A stretch of 64,000 nucleotides of DNA from Struthio camelus (taxonomy: Eukaryota > Chordata > Aves > Struthioniformes > Struthionidae). The DNA is taken from the NCBI RefSeq assembly GCF_040807025.1, contig NC_090968.1, positions 6,933,906 through 6,997,905 of the forward strand, in the 5' to 3' direction. Made by a program: the position numbers and the translations under genes. Under the pieces are notes generated by a model. That model had not been told where the DNA came from and made no database searches. It was given only the letters and a program-made list of their open reading frames with translations. This document shows, piece after piece, positions 34,201 to 41,861 of the stretch (position 1 is its first letter; each line of letters begins with the position of its first letter).

Positions 34201-37200
34201 GGTGGCTTGGGGGGGGGGGGTCCTCCTGGAGGGTGGTTGTCCCTGTGCTGGGGGTGCAGAGTGGGGGTGGTCCCTGGTTTGTGGCCTCTGGGTGCAGAGT
34301 GGTGTGCTGCGGGTGTGCTGCATCTTACTCGGTCGCGGTGCGTTTGCAGATGGCTGTGGCGTGGGCAACCTGACAGAGCCCGTCGCTGTGTCCCTGCGGC
34401 ACCCCAGGGAGGGCGCCGACCCCGTGGCTGCCTACTGGAACTTCGAGGTGCTGGAGGGCATGGGCGGCTGGAGCGCCGAGGGCTGCCAGCTGGCTGCCCG
34501 CGAGCCCAACGTCACCTCCCTGCACTGCCGCCACCTCAGCAATGTGGCTGTGCTCATGGTAGGTGGAGAGAGGGCTAAGGGGGTGCAGAGGGGTGCAGGG
34601 GGCTGGCCTTGCAGGGGCAGTGTGGGGCTTTGGTGGGGGGGGGGGGGCAGGTGTTGTGGTGTGTGGATCAGCATAGCGGGCTCTAGCGGGGTGTGCTGGG
34701 AGCCAGGGCAGCGCAGGGTGTCTGACGGGGGGGCGGGTATCTGTTGCGCAGGAGCTGAGTGGCTTCCCCGGGGAGGCACGGGGCCCCGTGGAGGCACTGC
34801 ACCCTGCTATGTACACCTGCACTGCAGTCCTGCTGCTCTGCCTCTTCACCACCATCATCACCTACATCGTCAACCATGGGTGAGTATCTGGGTGGGGGTG
34901 GACTCTGGCCCACAGCCAGAGGATTTGGTTGGAGGTGGGGGGGGGGGTCTCTTATCATCATGGCCCCATGGCACAGCAGTGTCTCAGGGTGCTGCCAGCA
35001 GTGTGGAGCCAGGGCAGAGTGCTGCAAGGGCTGTAGGGTGCTCACTCATGTCCATCATAGAGGGGAGAGCTGGGTGGGGAGCCCTGGGCAGCACTGTGCA
35101 TGGCTGGCTTGGAGGACCCCCCCCTCCCCCCCCCAGTGGCTTGGTGGGCTCATGGCGAGATGATGGCAAGCAGGTGGGGTGATGGGCTTGGAGTGGGGGG
35201 TCACCCCACACCTGGGGCTCCTCAGCCCCAGGAGAGGGGCCAATGGGAGGACAGGAGGGCCGGAGCTGCCAACTGGCTGCCAAGGGAGGAAGAGGAGGTT
35301 CTTCCTCCCATAAAAGCAGCCCCAGGCAAGCGACCGAGGGAGCGGAGCGGCCGGGGGACGAGCAACACGGCAGTTAGCAAGGCAGTTCGCAAGGGCAGTG
35401 AGCAGGGCCAGGGCCCACCATGCTGCCCAAGTGTTCCCCAGGTAAGCCAGGGCTCAGAGCCCCCACAAGGGCCTAGGCCAGGGCCTCTTGGAGGCCCTGG
35501 AGCTCCAGTGTCCAGGGGGGGTCCCCCCTAGACGGGTTGCTCTTGCCCAGGAAAGGAGGCTGGGCTACCCAGGGCATGGAGCCTCCTTGGAGCTCCAGGC
35601 TCTTGGAGCCAAGAGAAGCAGCCAAGGAGGCTCCATGCCCTGGGTAGCCCAGCCTCGAGCTCTTTTCCTGGGCAAGAGTAGCCCGTCTGGGAGGGACCCC
35701 CCCCCCAGACGCTGGAGCTCCAGGGCCTCTCCTGCAGCTCTGAGCCCTATCCCAGTTGGTAGCTCCAGGCTGCAGGACTCTGCAGCTCCTCCTGCAAGGC
35801 AACACCTAGCCACCTTGGAGCCAAGAGGAGTAGCCAAGGAGGCTCCATAACCTCAGGTTCCTCTCCTGTGCAGGAGCAGCCCATCTGGGGAGTGGGGAGG
35901 AGCTCCAAGGCCTCTCCTGCAGCTCTCAGGGCCCCTCAGGCTGGTAGCTCCAGGCAGCAGGGCTCTCTGCAGCTCCTCCAGCAGCCCTGCAAGGCAACAC
36001 ACAGCAATGCTCAGAGTAGCCCGCTCATTGCCCCCCAGCTAACACTAAGTACCCACCCAATAAGCACAGGGCAGGACTCACATTGCCCAGCCCCTCCAGA
36101 GACCCACCACCAGAATCACAAGCACTAAGACTGAGCTGCAGCCCTGCCCCTCAGCACATAAGTGGCAAACCAGCCCCAATCACCAAGACCAGCCCCACAC
36201 CTCCACTGGCGTTGAGGCAGCCAGCTGGCCAGTGAGCACCAGTAAGGATTGCGGGGAGGGGGCACAACTGCCTGCTGATAAACACAGCCCTGGGGACTCC
36301 CAGACAGCACAAGCGCACTCCACCTGCTAAGACAGAAGGAAATATCCAACAGATTAGATACGGGACACCAGAAGGTCTGCCAGGACAGACACCATCGCTA
36401 CCTCCCAGCCTAGGGAATGCTGCAGTGTCACACTGAATATCTTGCTTAAAGTTCCCACAACCCCACCCTATTTAGCCTATGTCCTACTTCACAACTACAC
36501 TTCAGGCCTCAAACACTCCTCTCACAGCCCCTGACATTTTACTAATCTAAGTCAAGCGTCACTATTAGTCTGGATCTACTTACTACCAACTCACTCAGAA
36601 AGATTACGTGCATACTGACCAAGTCTCAACAATCACAATAAGAACAGTAATAATAATAATACCATACAAACAGCATTGTCAACAGCACCAGGAACACCTT
36701 TCTTTCTTCCTGTCAGTTTTCTGGGGGTGGTGGTCTCCTGCTCATGGTGAGGAGGATGATGACAAGCCATTGACACCCCCTCACCTACAAGAACACCTTT
36801 ATGTCCACAGTCCCTTCTTCCTCAAGCCAGATTCTATTTAGTTTTCACTTTCTAGTTACTTAATTAAAGTGACTTATTTTCCTTGGTGGCCCAAGACACA
36901 TGTACGCCTTGATTGCACCACACTTATTTGCTTACTTCCACATCACATTCACACTTACTTAATTTCTTACTCTGCTTGCTTACTACATTTTCCTCCCTAT
37001 TAGAAAAGTGCTCCTCAATCTCCATCTCTGCCTCGAGCATCACTTTTGCTCAGCTCCAGGGCTGTTTCTCTTCACCTGCCCAGTGGAGAGTCCTTTATAG
37101 CCACGGGGTCTCCAGGACCAAGCCTGTGTCCCAGCTCTTATCACCCCCATCCTCACATCCTGGGTCTCCACCTCGCACAGCCTCTGCTGTCACACCAGGC

Positions 37201-40200
37201 CCCTTCCTCTATTCTGCACCATCCCTGTACAGTCATCAGGACTCACACTGACCACAAGCCCTACGTGTCACTGCTGGCCAGATAAGCTGTACCACATGAC
37301 CATAAGCAAGAGGAGCGCACATCGTTAGCCATAACCACCTGTGCCAGAGGAAACTGCTATTCCAGCTGCACAGCATGACAAGAAAGCAGCAACCAGGTCT
37401 AGAAAGCTCAGAAACAACAGGGCTCCGTCATGAGCCCTCACAAACGCATAAAGCTCAGCACCTGATACCAGCAATGGCAAAACCACAGTACAGGGCTACA
37501 GCCTTGCAACCACAGGGCAGCCCAGGCAGCTATCGGGGCAAAAACGCAGCCACCTGCAGCAGGGGCCCTGCACCAGCAACGCCATGCCAGCATTGAGCAC
37601 TCACCGGGCCAGAGCAGGAAACAAGCTTCAGGGGCTGTATGGCCCAGAGGAGCCTCTCCGGCTCTGGAGGAGCACCATCAGCACCAGGATCCCCAGAGAT
37701 TCGGCACTGGGACGTCTTCACTTCTGCAACCCAGGGCAGGGGACACATGCAGACATCATGAGACAGGTCCACAAATAACCCTGAGCTCCTCGGGGCGATC
37801 CAACAGCAGGCTGACCATGAGGCCACTCTCCTTGCACAGATTTGGCCTGGGCTGCAAAGGAGAACTGCATTATCAGCTAGAATAATGCAGCCATACAAGC
37901 ACCTATGTGCGTCAGGATCCCCTTAACACGGGCAGGGAGGCATCAGGCCTCCCCCCGCAACGTGTGCTCCAGTCGCTCGGGGAAGCATTGCCTCTGGGGA
38001 CCGCCACAACCCCCCTGCTCCAAAGTCTGCCCACCCACACCAATGCAGATCCTAGGACCCACCAGCCAGGTGCGCAGCACCAGTCTCGGCTGCTGACAGC
38101 AGACACCAGGAACGGACACCCGAATGAGCCCCACGGCGCGCCGCCTGCCTGCTGCAAGCAGCTCCAGTCTCTGCACGGCCATAGGGACAGCACAGAGTCA
38201 GACAACAGCTGCTGACATCCACAAGCGTGACACCAACATGCTGTGAGAAGACCCAGACACAACCAAGCCGAGGACACCACCCCAGGACAAGAGGAAGCAA
38301 GAAGGGCTATGGGCAAGGCCACCACAGAAGACAGATGGGCAATCAGGCAAATCAGCCCCGGGAGCGCCTCACACGACAGGCTGTGAACCCCTGCGCACAG
38401 CCAGAGCCCAGGAGTTACCAACCTTACCAAGTTACCAGCCAGTCGCAGGGAAAGGGCAGAGCTGCCATCACACCCTGTGCCTGCAGACATCGTGCCCCAT
38501 GACACATCCCCACGTGGACAGGAGGCCACAGCGGGAGGCACCACTGGTCCGACCCCCACCTCCCAGGCCACCTCCCCACCTCTTGCTTCCTCACAGTCTT
38601 CTCTGCACTTCAGCCCAGGAGCAAGCTCGGGGCTAGAGGACATCCCGGGGGGATCTCCTGGCACACGCGGTTTGGGTGCAACCTCAGGAGCTGTCAGGTT
38701 TAGTGCCCAACCACACCGAACCCCTCGAGGCCAGGGCAAGCGCTCTGGTCGTATTTACCCAGCACTGGGCTCAGGGCAGCATCCAAAACCATCCCTCACT
38801 CCTGCTCAGAGGCTCCCAGCAGCCTCCACCTCCAACACGCACCAAGGCAAGGGCAGCCCCTCAAAGCCGCTCTCCAGAGCAGCACGTCCAGATTTGCTGG
38901 GAGCAGCAAGGCCGTCACCAGCCCCCTCCCCGTGCTTGTGGACAGCCCTGCACCGCCACCGGGGTCATGGCCCCCGCGACTCCCTGTGCTGGAGTGTGTC
39001 CCCAGCACGGCAGGGAGAGCCCTGGCCTGGCCGCGAGCTTAGCCTCGAGCAAGGGCTCTCCCAGGCAGCGCATACGCAGCCCCCGGGACTCCATCCCTGA
39101 CCGGACGGTATCTCACCGCAGCGATTTGTGCCTCTCTTGCAGGGCCATCCACATCACGCGGAAGTGCTGGCACATGCTGCTTAACCTCTGCTTCCACATC
39201 GCCATGACCTCTGCCGTCTTCGCAGGAGGCATCACTCTCACCAGCTACCTGATCGTCTGCCAAGCGGTAGGTACTGCCGTGTCCTACTTTGCGACAGCAG
39301 GCTTGCGCTGCAAACACAAAGCCAAACAGCAAAGCCAGGTTTCACCCTGCCAGGCTCCACAGCCAGCGACCGCAGGACCTGAGCCCCAACTGCGACCGGG
39401 GGGACCCGTGTGCGGCGACAGCAGCGACCTCCCACTTACTCACCTTATTGCCTCTACCCCACAGGTCGGCATCATTTTGCACTACTCCTCCCTGTCCACC
39501 CTGCTCTGGATGGCAGTGAAGGCCAGGGTCCTCTACAAAGAAGTGACCTGGAAGGCGCCCCAGCAGCAGGACGGGGACGCGTCCCAGCCGGCTCCTCGGC
39601 CCATGCTACGGTAGAGACACTTCCTCCCACCCCCGGCACGCACCCCAGAGGGTCCCTTCACTCGGCAGGCTCTGCCTCAGCCCTGCACACCCTCAGGGGA
39701 GCAGCGAAACCTTCGCTCTGCCCCGAGGGCCCCTACAGAGATTTCGGTCCTGCCAGAGGCCAAGTGCTGTTCCGGGTCACAGATGAAGTAGGGCAGGGGC
39801 AGGACTTGCTCCTGTCTTTTAAAAAGCGATCATGCCGGCCCATTTCCCATCCTACCCATTTCTCCCAGGACAGGCTCTGTCTCTGCATCCTCTGCACCAT
39901 CCTGGCCCCTCTCCCCGCTTGCCTGCGCAGTCCCGTTTCTCATCACCCCTGCATGTGCTCCAGCATTTTACCGTGGGGAGACACCCTCCCCCTTTCCCAA
40001 ATGGCACATCTATATTTGTGCGAGCAGGCTACAAAATCACTCCATAGCTGTGCGAGCAGCCTACAAAATCAAAGACCCCGCTGGCTGCCAACAGCCTCGT
40101 GCAAAGAGCCCCGTGGCGCCGGGCCAGCCCGAGCGCTCGCCCTCAGTGAGCAGTAACACCGCCACCTCCTCTCCTTGCAGGTTCTACCTTATTGCAGGCG

Positions 40201-41861
40201 GGATCCCCCTCATCATCTGCGGCATCACAGCGGCTGTTAACATCCACAACTATCACGATAACAACCCATAGTAAGTGCCCCCACGTGGCAACACCTTCCC
40301 CACTGAGCGTGTTGCCTCCTTTTGCCTGGGAAAGGGGAAAGGGAACTGGTGGCACTGGGAATCAAGGCGCACTTTGCAAAGATCAGAGAGGTCTGTGCTG
40401 GAGCTACCCGTGTGTCTGGAAGCCTCTAGCCAGGCTGTCCAGTGGACAAGCCCCTCAGGAGGCCTCGAGGCAGGCCACGGGGCATGGCTGCGGCCACTGC
40501 ACCTCCACAAAGCCTGTCTCTTAGGGACCCACTGGGGGAAGGGTGCCGAGCGCCGAGGACTGCGACGGGGGCTGCAGCAGAAAGCTCCGCGTGGCCGCTG
40601 GGCAGGCAGGCTGTGGGTCTGCTGATCTGAGCCCCCTTTTCTCCCTTACAGCTGCTGGCTGGTGTGGAGGCCCAGCCTCGGTGCTTTCTATGTTCCCGTG
40701 GCTTTCATTGTGCTCATTACCTGGATTTACTTCCTCTGCGCCGGGCTCAACCTCCGGTGCCAATCGTCGAGCCGGAAAGATGCCCCCGAGCCGCTCGAGA
40801 CACCGCCAAGGCTGGGAGGCAGTGGGAATCTCTTGACAGACTCCGGGTCCATCTCAGTGACGCTGAACTCAGGGACGCCCTGCCCTGAGGTGGACGGCAT
40901 CTACTCCCTACAGGTGCAATTCTGGGCACTGGTCACCACGCATTCCTTGTACGTGGCCCTGTGGACGTTTGGAGCCATGGCTGTATCGCAGCGCTGGTAC
41001 CTGAACGTCATCTTCAGCTGCCTCTATGGAGTCACAGCCGTGGTGCTGGGGCTCTTCATCTTCATTCACCACTGCGTGCGGCGTCGGGACGTGCTCAACT
41101 CCTGGTTCAGCTGCTGCCCGTCCTACAGGAACGCATTGCCTATGCAGGCGTACGTCCATCCCGGCGTGGCGGTGGAGGACGGCTCACAGGTCTTCATCGG
41201 GTGCAACCCGGAGGCAGCCCATTCCATCAAGTCCTCCTCGTCGCCCAGCAGCACCAACTCGACTGTGGGCCACTGCAAGCTCACCAACCTGCAGGTGGCA
41301 CAGAGCCAGACGGACGCCTGTCCGGCCCGCCCGGCCTCTTACGAGGAGCCTGACAAAACCGGCGCAACCCGGCACGCCAACAACCTCCACGGCCGCAGGA
41401 ACCATAAGAGCAGACCGAAGCAGTACCGGGAAGGGAAGCATCACCGCTTGAAAATGCTGCGGGGCCCTGCCTCGGACCACCCCTCCAGCGAGAGCGGGAG
41501 CATCCACAACAGCCACTCCGAGAGCTACCACAGCAGCAGGAACAGCCCCTTGAACAACAGCCACGTGGGGACGCAGGTCGTGGCCCCCCCGGAAGGGGAG
41601 ACAGCGCCGAGCCAGTCTGAAGGCAGCGACGGCGGCCGGCAGGCGCCGGACTTCGGCAAGGCTCGCCGGAGGAGCGCCAGCAGGGACAACCTCCGGCAGG
41701 CCAACGCCATGGAGAAGGAGACGAAGCGCCGGTCCTACCCGCTCAATGTGGCCAGCCATAACGGGGCACTCAAAGGGAGCAAGTACGACATCGACCTTGC
41801 CAGCGCTGACAGCGTGGCCGGGATGAAGACCGGCCTGTGGAAGAGCGAAACTACCGTATAA
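9365..41861 (+). CDS. ADGRA2: Adhesion G protein-coupled receptor A2 (GPR124/TEM5), whole coding span, 19 exons
   Basis: The 19 exons listed separately join in phase to 1,297 residues. In order they encode a short Ala/Leu-rich signal peptide, an LRRNT with Cys-x-Cys, four leucine-rich repeats (each a 72-nt exon), an LRRCT, an Ig-like domain (about 230-345), an RGD tripeptide (350-352), a hormone-receptor domain (354-421), a GAIN domain with GPS triad H724-L725-S726, seven membrane helices (about 745-1010), and a long Ser-rich cytoplasmic tail ending in the PDZ ligand ETTV. In the known family the protein sits at the plasma membrane of endothelial cells and pericytes and, with RECK, makes WNT7A/7B signalling through Frizzled potent during brain angiogenesis. 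The tail motif binds DLG1. Human ADGRA2 is 1,338 residues, so this copy is full length and intact. Its start region is shorter than human: only about 25 residues precede the first cysteine. Confidence 0.98.
11380..11660. promoter_or_regulatory. AT-rich candidate enhancer in ADGRA2 intron 1 with TCF/LEF-like and SOX-like words
   Basis: The island interrupts GC-rich DNA. It contains CTTTGAT (11590-11596), a TCF/LEF core in reverse orientation, next to CCTTTGTC (11598-11605), a SOX-type word. Enhancer function is inferred from composition and motif content only. Confidence 0.35.
17840..18150. promoter_or_regulatory. AT-rich candidate conserved element in ADGRA2 intron 1
   Basis: About 300 bases of AT-rich, non-repetitive sequence sit abruptly between very GC-rich flanks. 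They include 'tactgtaattactgtgttc' and 'atgccaaatattcatttt'. The abrupt composition and complexity are what conserved non-coding elements usually look like in GC-rich avian introns. There is no coding frame. Confidence 0.4.
21057..21128 (+). CDS. ADGRA2: ADGRA2 exon 2: first leucine-rich repeat
   Basis: A 72-nt exon with acceptor ccgcag and donor gtgagt, phase 2 in and out. It encodes one 24-residue LRR unit ([14 protein letters not shown]...), the first of four equal-sized LRR exons. Confidence 0.96.
22365..23170. repeat. 98-bp minisatellite in ADGRA2 intron 2
   Basis: The word 'caggacgttgcattggggtg' starts at 22529, 22627, 22725, 22823, 22921 and 23019 (exact 98-bp steps) and again at 23103 (84 bp, a 14-bp deletion). 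The left end is a related, more diverged unit of about 87 bp. Copies differ by a few substitutions, so the array is young or homogenised. It is strongly G-rich on the + strand. Confidence 0.97.
25435..25510. promoter_or_regulatory. Candidate GATA/ETS/TEAD motif cluster in intron 2
   Basis: TTATC (25437-25441, GATA type), GGAAGT (25482-25487, ETS type) and GGAATGTTCC (25498-25507, containing the TEAD word GGAATG) lie within about 75 bases. Such a mix is common in endothelial enhancers. Motif content only. Confidence 0.3.
26352..26880. repeat. 30-bp minisatellite in ADGRA2 intron 2
   Basis: A 30-bp unit ('gctggatgtgggatgtgcac' followed by 'attggagctg') repeats about 17-18 times with almost no length change; diverged copies continue to about 27,120. 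Because the unit is a multiple of three, stop-free frames with a ten-residue period appear on both strands. The lack of splice context and of any known family argues against coding. Confidence 0.97.
28960..29130. promoter_or_regulatory. Candidate GATA-rich element near the end of intron 2
   Basis: Three GATA-type words lie close together: TTATC (29083-29087), GATAAC (29100-29105) and GATAAG (29114-29119). An AACAAAG word (SOX type) is at 29040-29046. The segment is less GC-rich than its surroundings and lies about 550 bases before exon 3. Confidence 0.3.
29680..29751 (+). CDS. ADGRA2: ADGRA2 exon 3: second leucine-rich repeat
   Basis: A 72-nt exon (acceptor ccctgcag, donor gtaagt) encoding [17 protein letters not shown] and the rest of one LRR unit. 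Intron 3, which follows, is only 84 bases. Confidence 0.97.
29836..29907 (+). CDS. ADGRA2: ADGRA2 exon 4: third leucine-rich repeat
   Basis: A 72-nt exon (acceptor ttcgcag, donor gtaagt) encoding [17 protein letters not shown] and onward. It has the same size and phase as the neighbouring LRR exons. Confidence 0.97.
29908..30379 (+). other. ADGRA2: ADGRA2 intron 4
   Basis: 472 bases of GC-rich intron with normal splice sites. I see no other feature in it. Confidence 0.9.
30380..30451 (+). CDS. ADGRA2: ADGRA2 exon 5: fourth leucine-rich repeat
   Basis: A 72-nt exon (acceptor tcttgcag, donor gtgagt) encoding [17 protein letters not shown] and onward, ending KVV across the junction as in human. 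Confidence 0.97.
30746..30909 (+). CDS. ADGRA2: ADGRA2 exon 6: LRR C-terminal cap
   Basis: 164 nt (acceptor cttgcag, donor gtgagg). It encodes the LRRCT, with [13 protein letters not shown] and later cysteines closing the repeat domain. Intron 6, which follows, is only 77 bases, among the shortest here. Confidence 0.97.
30987..31200 (+). CDS. ADGRA2: ADGRA2 exon 7: Ig-like domain, first part
   Basis: 214 nt (acceptor cccgcag, donor gtgagt). It encodes the start of the Ig domain, including [19 protein letters not shown] and the first Ig cysteine in LPFQC, with the WYHN tryptophan. Very close to human. Confidence 0.97.
31385..31549 (+). CDS. ADGRA2: ADGRA2 exon 8: Ig-like domain, second part, and RGD
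   Basis: 165 nt (acceptor cccacag, donor gtagga). It has the second Ig cysteine in GEWECAVS and the linker [18 protein letters not shown], then the RGD tripeptide (codons 31536-31544; residues 350-352). In human TEM5 this RGD is reported to mediate integrin alphav-beta3 binding by the shed ectodomain, and it is retained here. Confidence 0.97.
31550..32613 (+). other. ADGRA2: ADGRA2 intron 8, with an AT-rich island
   Basis: A 1.06-kb intron. At about 31,690-31,910 it holds an AT-rich, non-repetitive stretch ('tttatggaatataaattact', 'ggcttaaattagcag') unlike the GC-rich flanks, a candidate conserved regulatory element. No coding exon. Confidence 0.7.
32614..32815 (+). CDS. ADGRA2: ADGRA2 exon 9: hormone-receptor domain
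   Basis: 202 nt (acceptor ggccag, donor gtgagt). It encodes the HormR module from [19 protein letters not shown] through CDRAGRW and DYSHCLY. A Gly/Ala-rich insert between the cysteines differs from human in sequence but not in position. Confidence 0.96.
32943..33092 (+). CDS. ADGRA2: ADGRA2 exon 10: GAIN domain start
   Basis: 150 nt, phase 0 at both ends (acceptor tccgcag, donor gtaatg). It encodes [20 protein letters not shown] and onward, nearly identical to the human GAIN subdomain A start. Confidence 0.97.
33233..33394 (+). CDS. ADGRA2: ADGRA2 exon 11: GAIN domain
   Basis: 162 nt, phase 0 (acceptor cggcag, donor gtgagc). It encodes helical GAIN sequence with [19 protein letters not shown]. 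Confidence 0.96.
33522..33731 (+). CDS. ADGRA2: ADGRA2 exon 12: GAIN domain
   Basis: 210 nt, phase 0 (acceptor ctggcag, donor gtacgg). It encodes [17 protein letters not shown], then a Gly/Pro-rich loop and [20 protein letters not shown]. Confidence 0.96.
33764..33800. repeat. TCAGGG hexamer repeat in ADGRA2 intron 12
   Basis: Five tandem TCAGGG hexamers lie in the 113-base intron 12. The unit is one base away from the vertebrate telomere hexamer TTAGGG, but the array is short and intronic. Confidence 0.9.
33845..34046 (+). CDS. ADGRA2: ADGRA2 exon 13: GAIN subdomain B
   Basis: 202 nt (acceptor cccgcag, donor gtaagg). It encodes [29 protein letters not shown] and [13 protein letters not shown], leaving phase 1. 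Confidence 0.96.
34047..34349 (+). other. ADGRA2: ADGRA2 intron 13
   Basis: 303 bases, strongly G-rich on the transcribed-sense strand, with several runs of six or more G that could form quadruplexes. No gene in it. Confidence 0.8.
34350..34558 (+). CDS. ADGRA2: ADGRA2 exon 14: GPS motif
   Basis: 209 nt (acceptor tttgcag, donor gtaggt). It encodes [16 protein letters not shown], the GPS cysteine-tryptophan pattern ([10 protein letters not shown]) and the triad His-Leu-Ser (codons 34532-34540) followed by NVAVLM, the tethered-agonist strand. HLS is the canonical autoproteolysis triad of GAIN domains. Confidence 0.97.
34752..34879 (+). CDS. ADGRA2: ADGRA2 exon 15: first transmembrane helix
   Basis: 128 nt (acceptor tgcgcag, donor gtgagt). 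After a short linker it encodes the hydrophobic run [19 protein letters not shown] (TM1), leaving phase 2. Confidence 0.96.
35309..35441 (+). promoter_or_regulatory. Promoter-like module in ADGRA2 intron 15 (TATA-like box, ATG, splice donor)
   Basis: CATAAAAGC at 35309-35317 is followed about 100 bases later by an ATG in good context (CCACCATGC, ATG 35420-35422) and, 22 nt on, by an AG|GTAAGC donor after 35441. The layout resembles an alternative first exon or an old LTR. Splicing to exon 16 would put the ATG out of the receptor frame, so a shortened receptor is not predicted. Confidence 0.25.
35491..35729. repeat. Long imperfect inverted repeat (hairpin) in intron 15
   Basis: The left arm (35491-35590) and right arm (35622-35729) are near reverse complements, pairing for example 'gaggccctggagctccag' with 'ctggagctccagggcctc', and 'ctcttgcccagg' with 'cctgggcaagag'. 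The ~31-base centre holds a small GGCTC/GAGCC hairpin. Transcribed RNA could fold into a roughly 100-bp stem. Confidence 0.9.
35600..36003 (+). repeat. Diverged direct duplication of about 200 bp beside the inverted repeat
   Basis: Unit 1 (about 35600-35808) and unit 2 (about 35815-36003) share ordered words: 'ttggagccaagag', 'agccaaggaggctccat', 'ggcctctcctgcagctct', 'ggtagctccaggc' and 'cctgcaaggcaacac'. The units differ by substitutions and small indels, so the copy is old. Confidence 0.8.
39143..39266 (+). CDS. ADGRA2: ADGRA2 exon 16: TM2 and TM3 start
   Basis: 124 nt (acceptor cttgcag, donor gtaggt). It encodes [19 protein letters not shown] and [14 protein letters not shown], almost identical to human. 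Confidence 0.97.
39465..39610 (+). CDS. ADGRA2: ADGRA2 exon 17: TM3 and second intracellular loop
   Basis: 146 nt (acceptor ccacag, donor gtagag). It encodes [20 protein letters not shown], then a charged, Gln/Pro-rich loop ending PMLR. Confidence 0.96.
39611..40180 (+). other. ADGRA2: ADGRA2 intron 17
   Basis: 570 bases, C-rich on the + strand. No other feature seen. Confidence 0.85.
40181..40270 (+). CDS. ADGRA2: ADGRA2 exon 18: TM4
   Basis: 90 nt (acceptor cttgcag, donor gtaagt). It encodes [19 protein letters not shown] and NIHNY, the fourth membrane helix. Confidence 0.97.
40271..40651 (+). other. ADGRA2: ADGRA2 intron 18
   Basis: 381 bases with normal splice sites. No other feature seen. 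Confidence 0.85.
40652..41861 (+). CDS. ADGRA2: ADGRA2 exon 19: TM5-TM7 and cytoplasmic tail
   Basis: A 1,210-nt terminal coding exon (acceptor ttacag). It encodes [18 protein letters not shown] (TM5), TM6 and TM7 around [19 protein letters not shown] and [15 protein letters not shown], then a tail with [14 protein letters not shown], basic HKSRPKQYR, Ser-rich [12 protein letters not shown] and RSASRDNL. It ends [11 protein letters not shown]; the last four residues are a class I PDZ ligand. TAA is at 41859-41861. Confidence 0.98.

Larger units (their letters stand above)
34880..39142 (+). other. ADGRA2: ADGRA2 intron 15 (4.3 kb), compositionally odd
   Basis: The first 600 bases are G-rich on the + strand like the preceding introns. 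From about 35,500 the strand bias reverses, with C and A dominant, and 36,400-37,030 is markedly G-poor. The intron holds a promoter-like module (35,309-35,441), a ~240-bp inverted repeat (35,491-35,729) and a diverged direct duplication (to 36,003). A 275-codon frame on the - strand (37,912-38,739) resembles no family I know. Confidence 0.8.
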
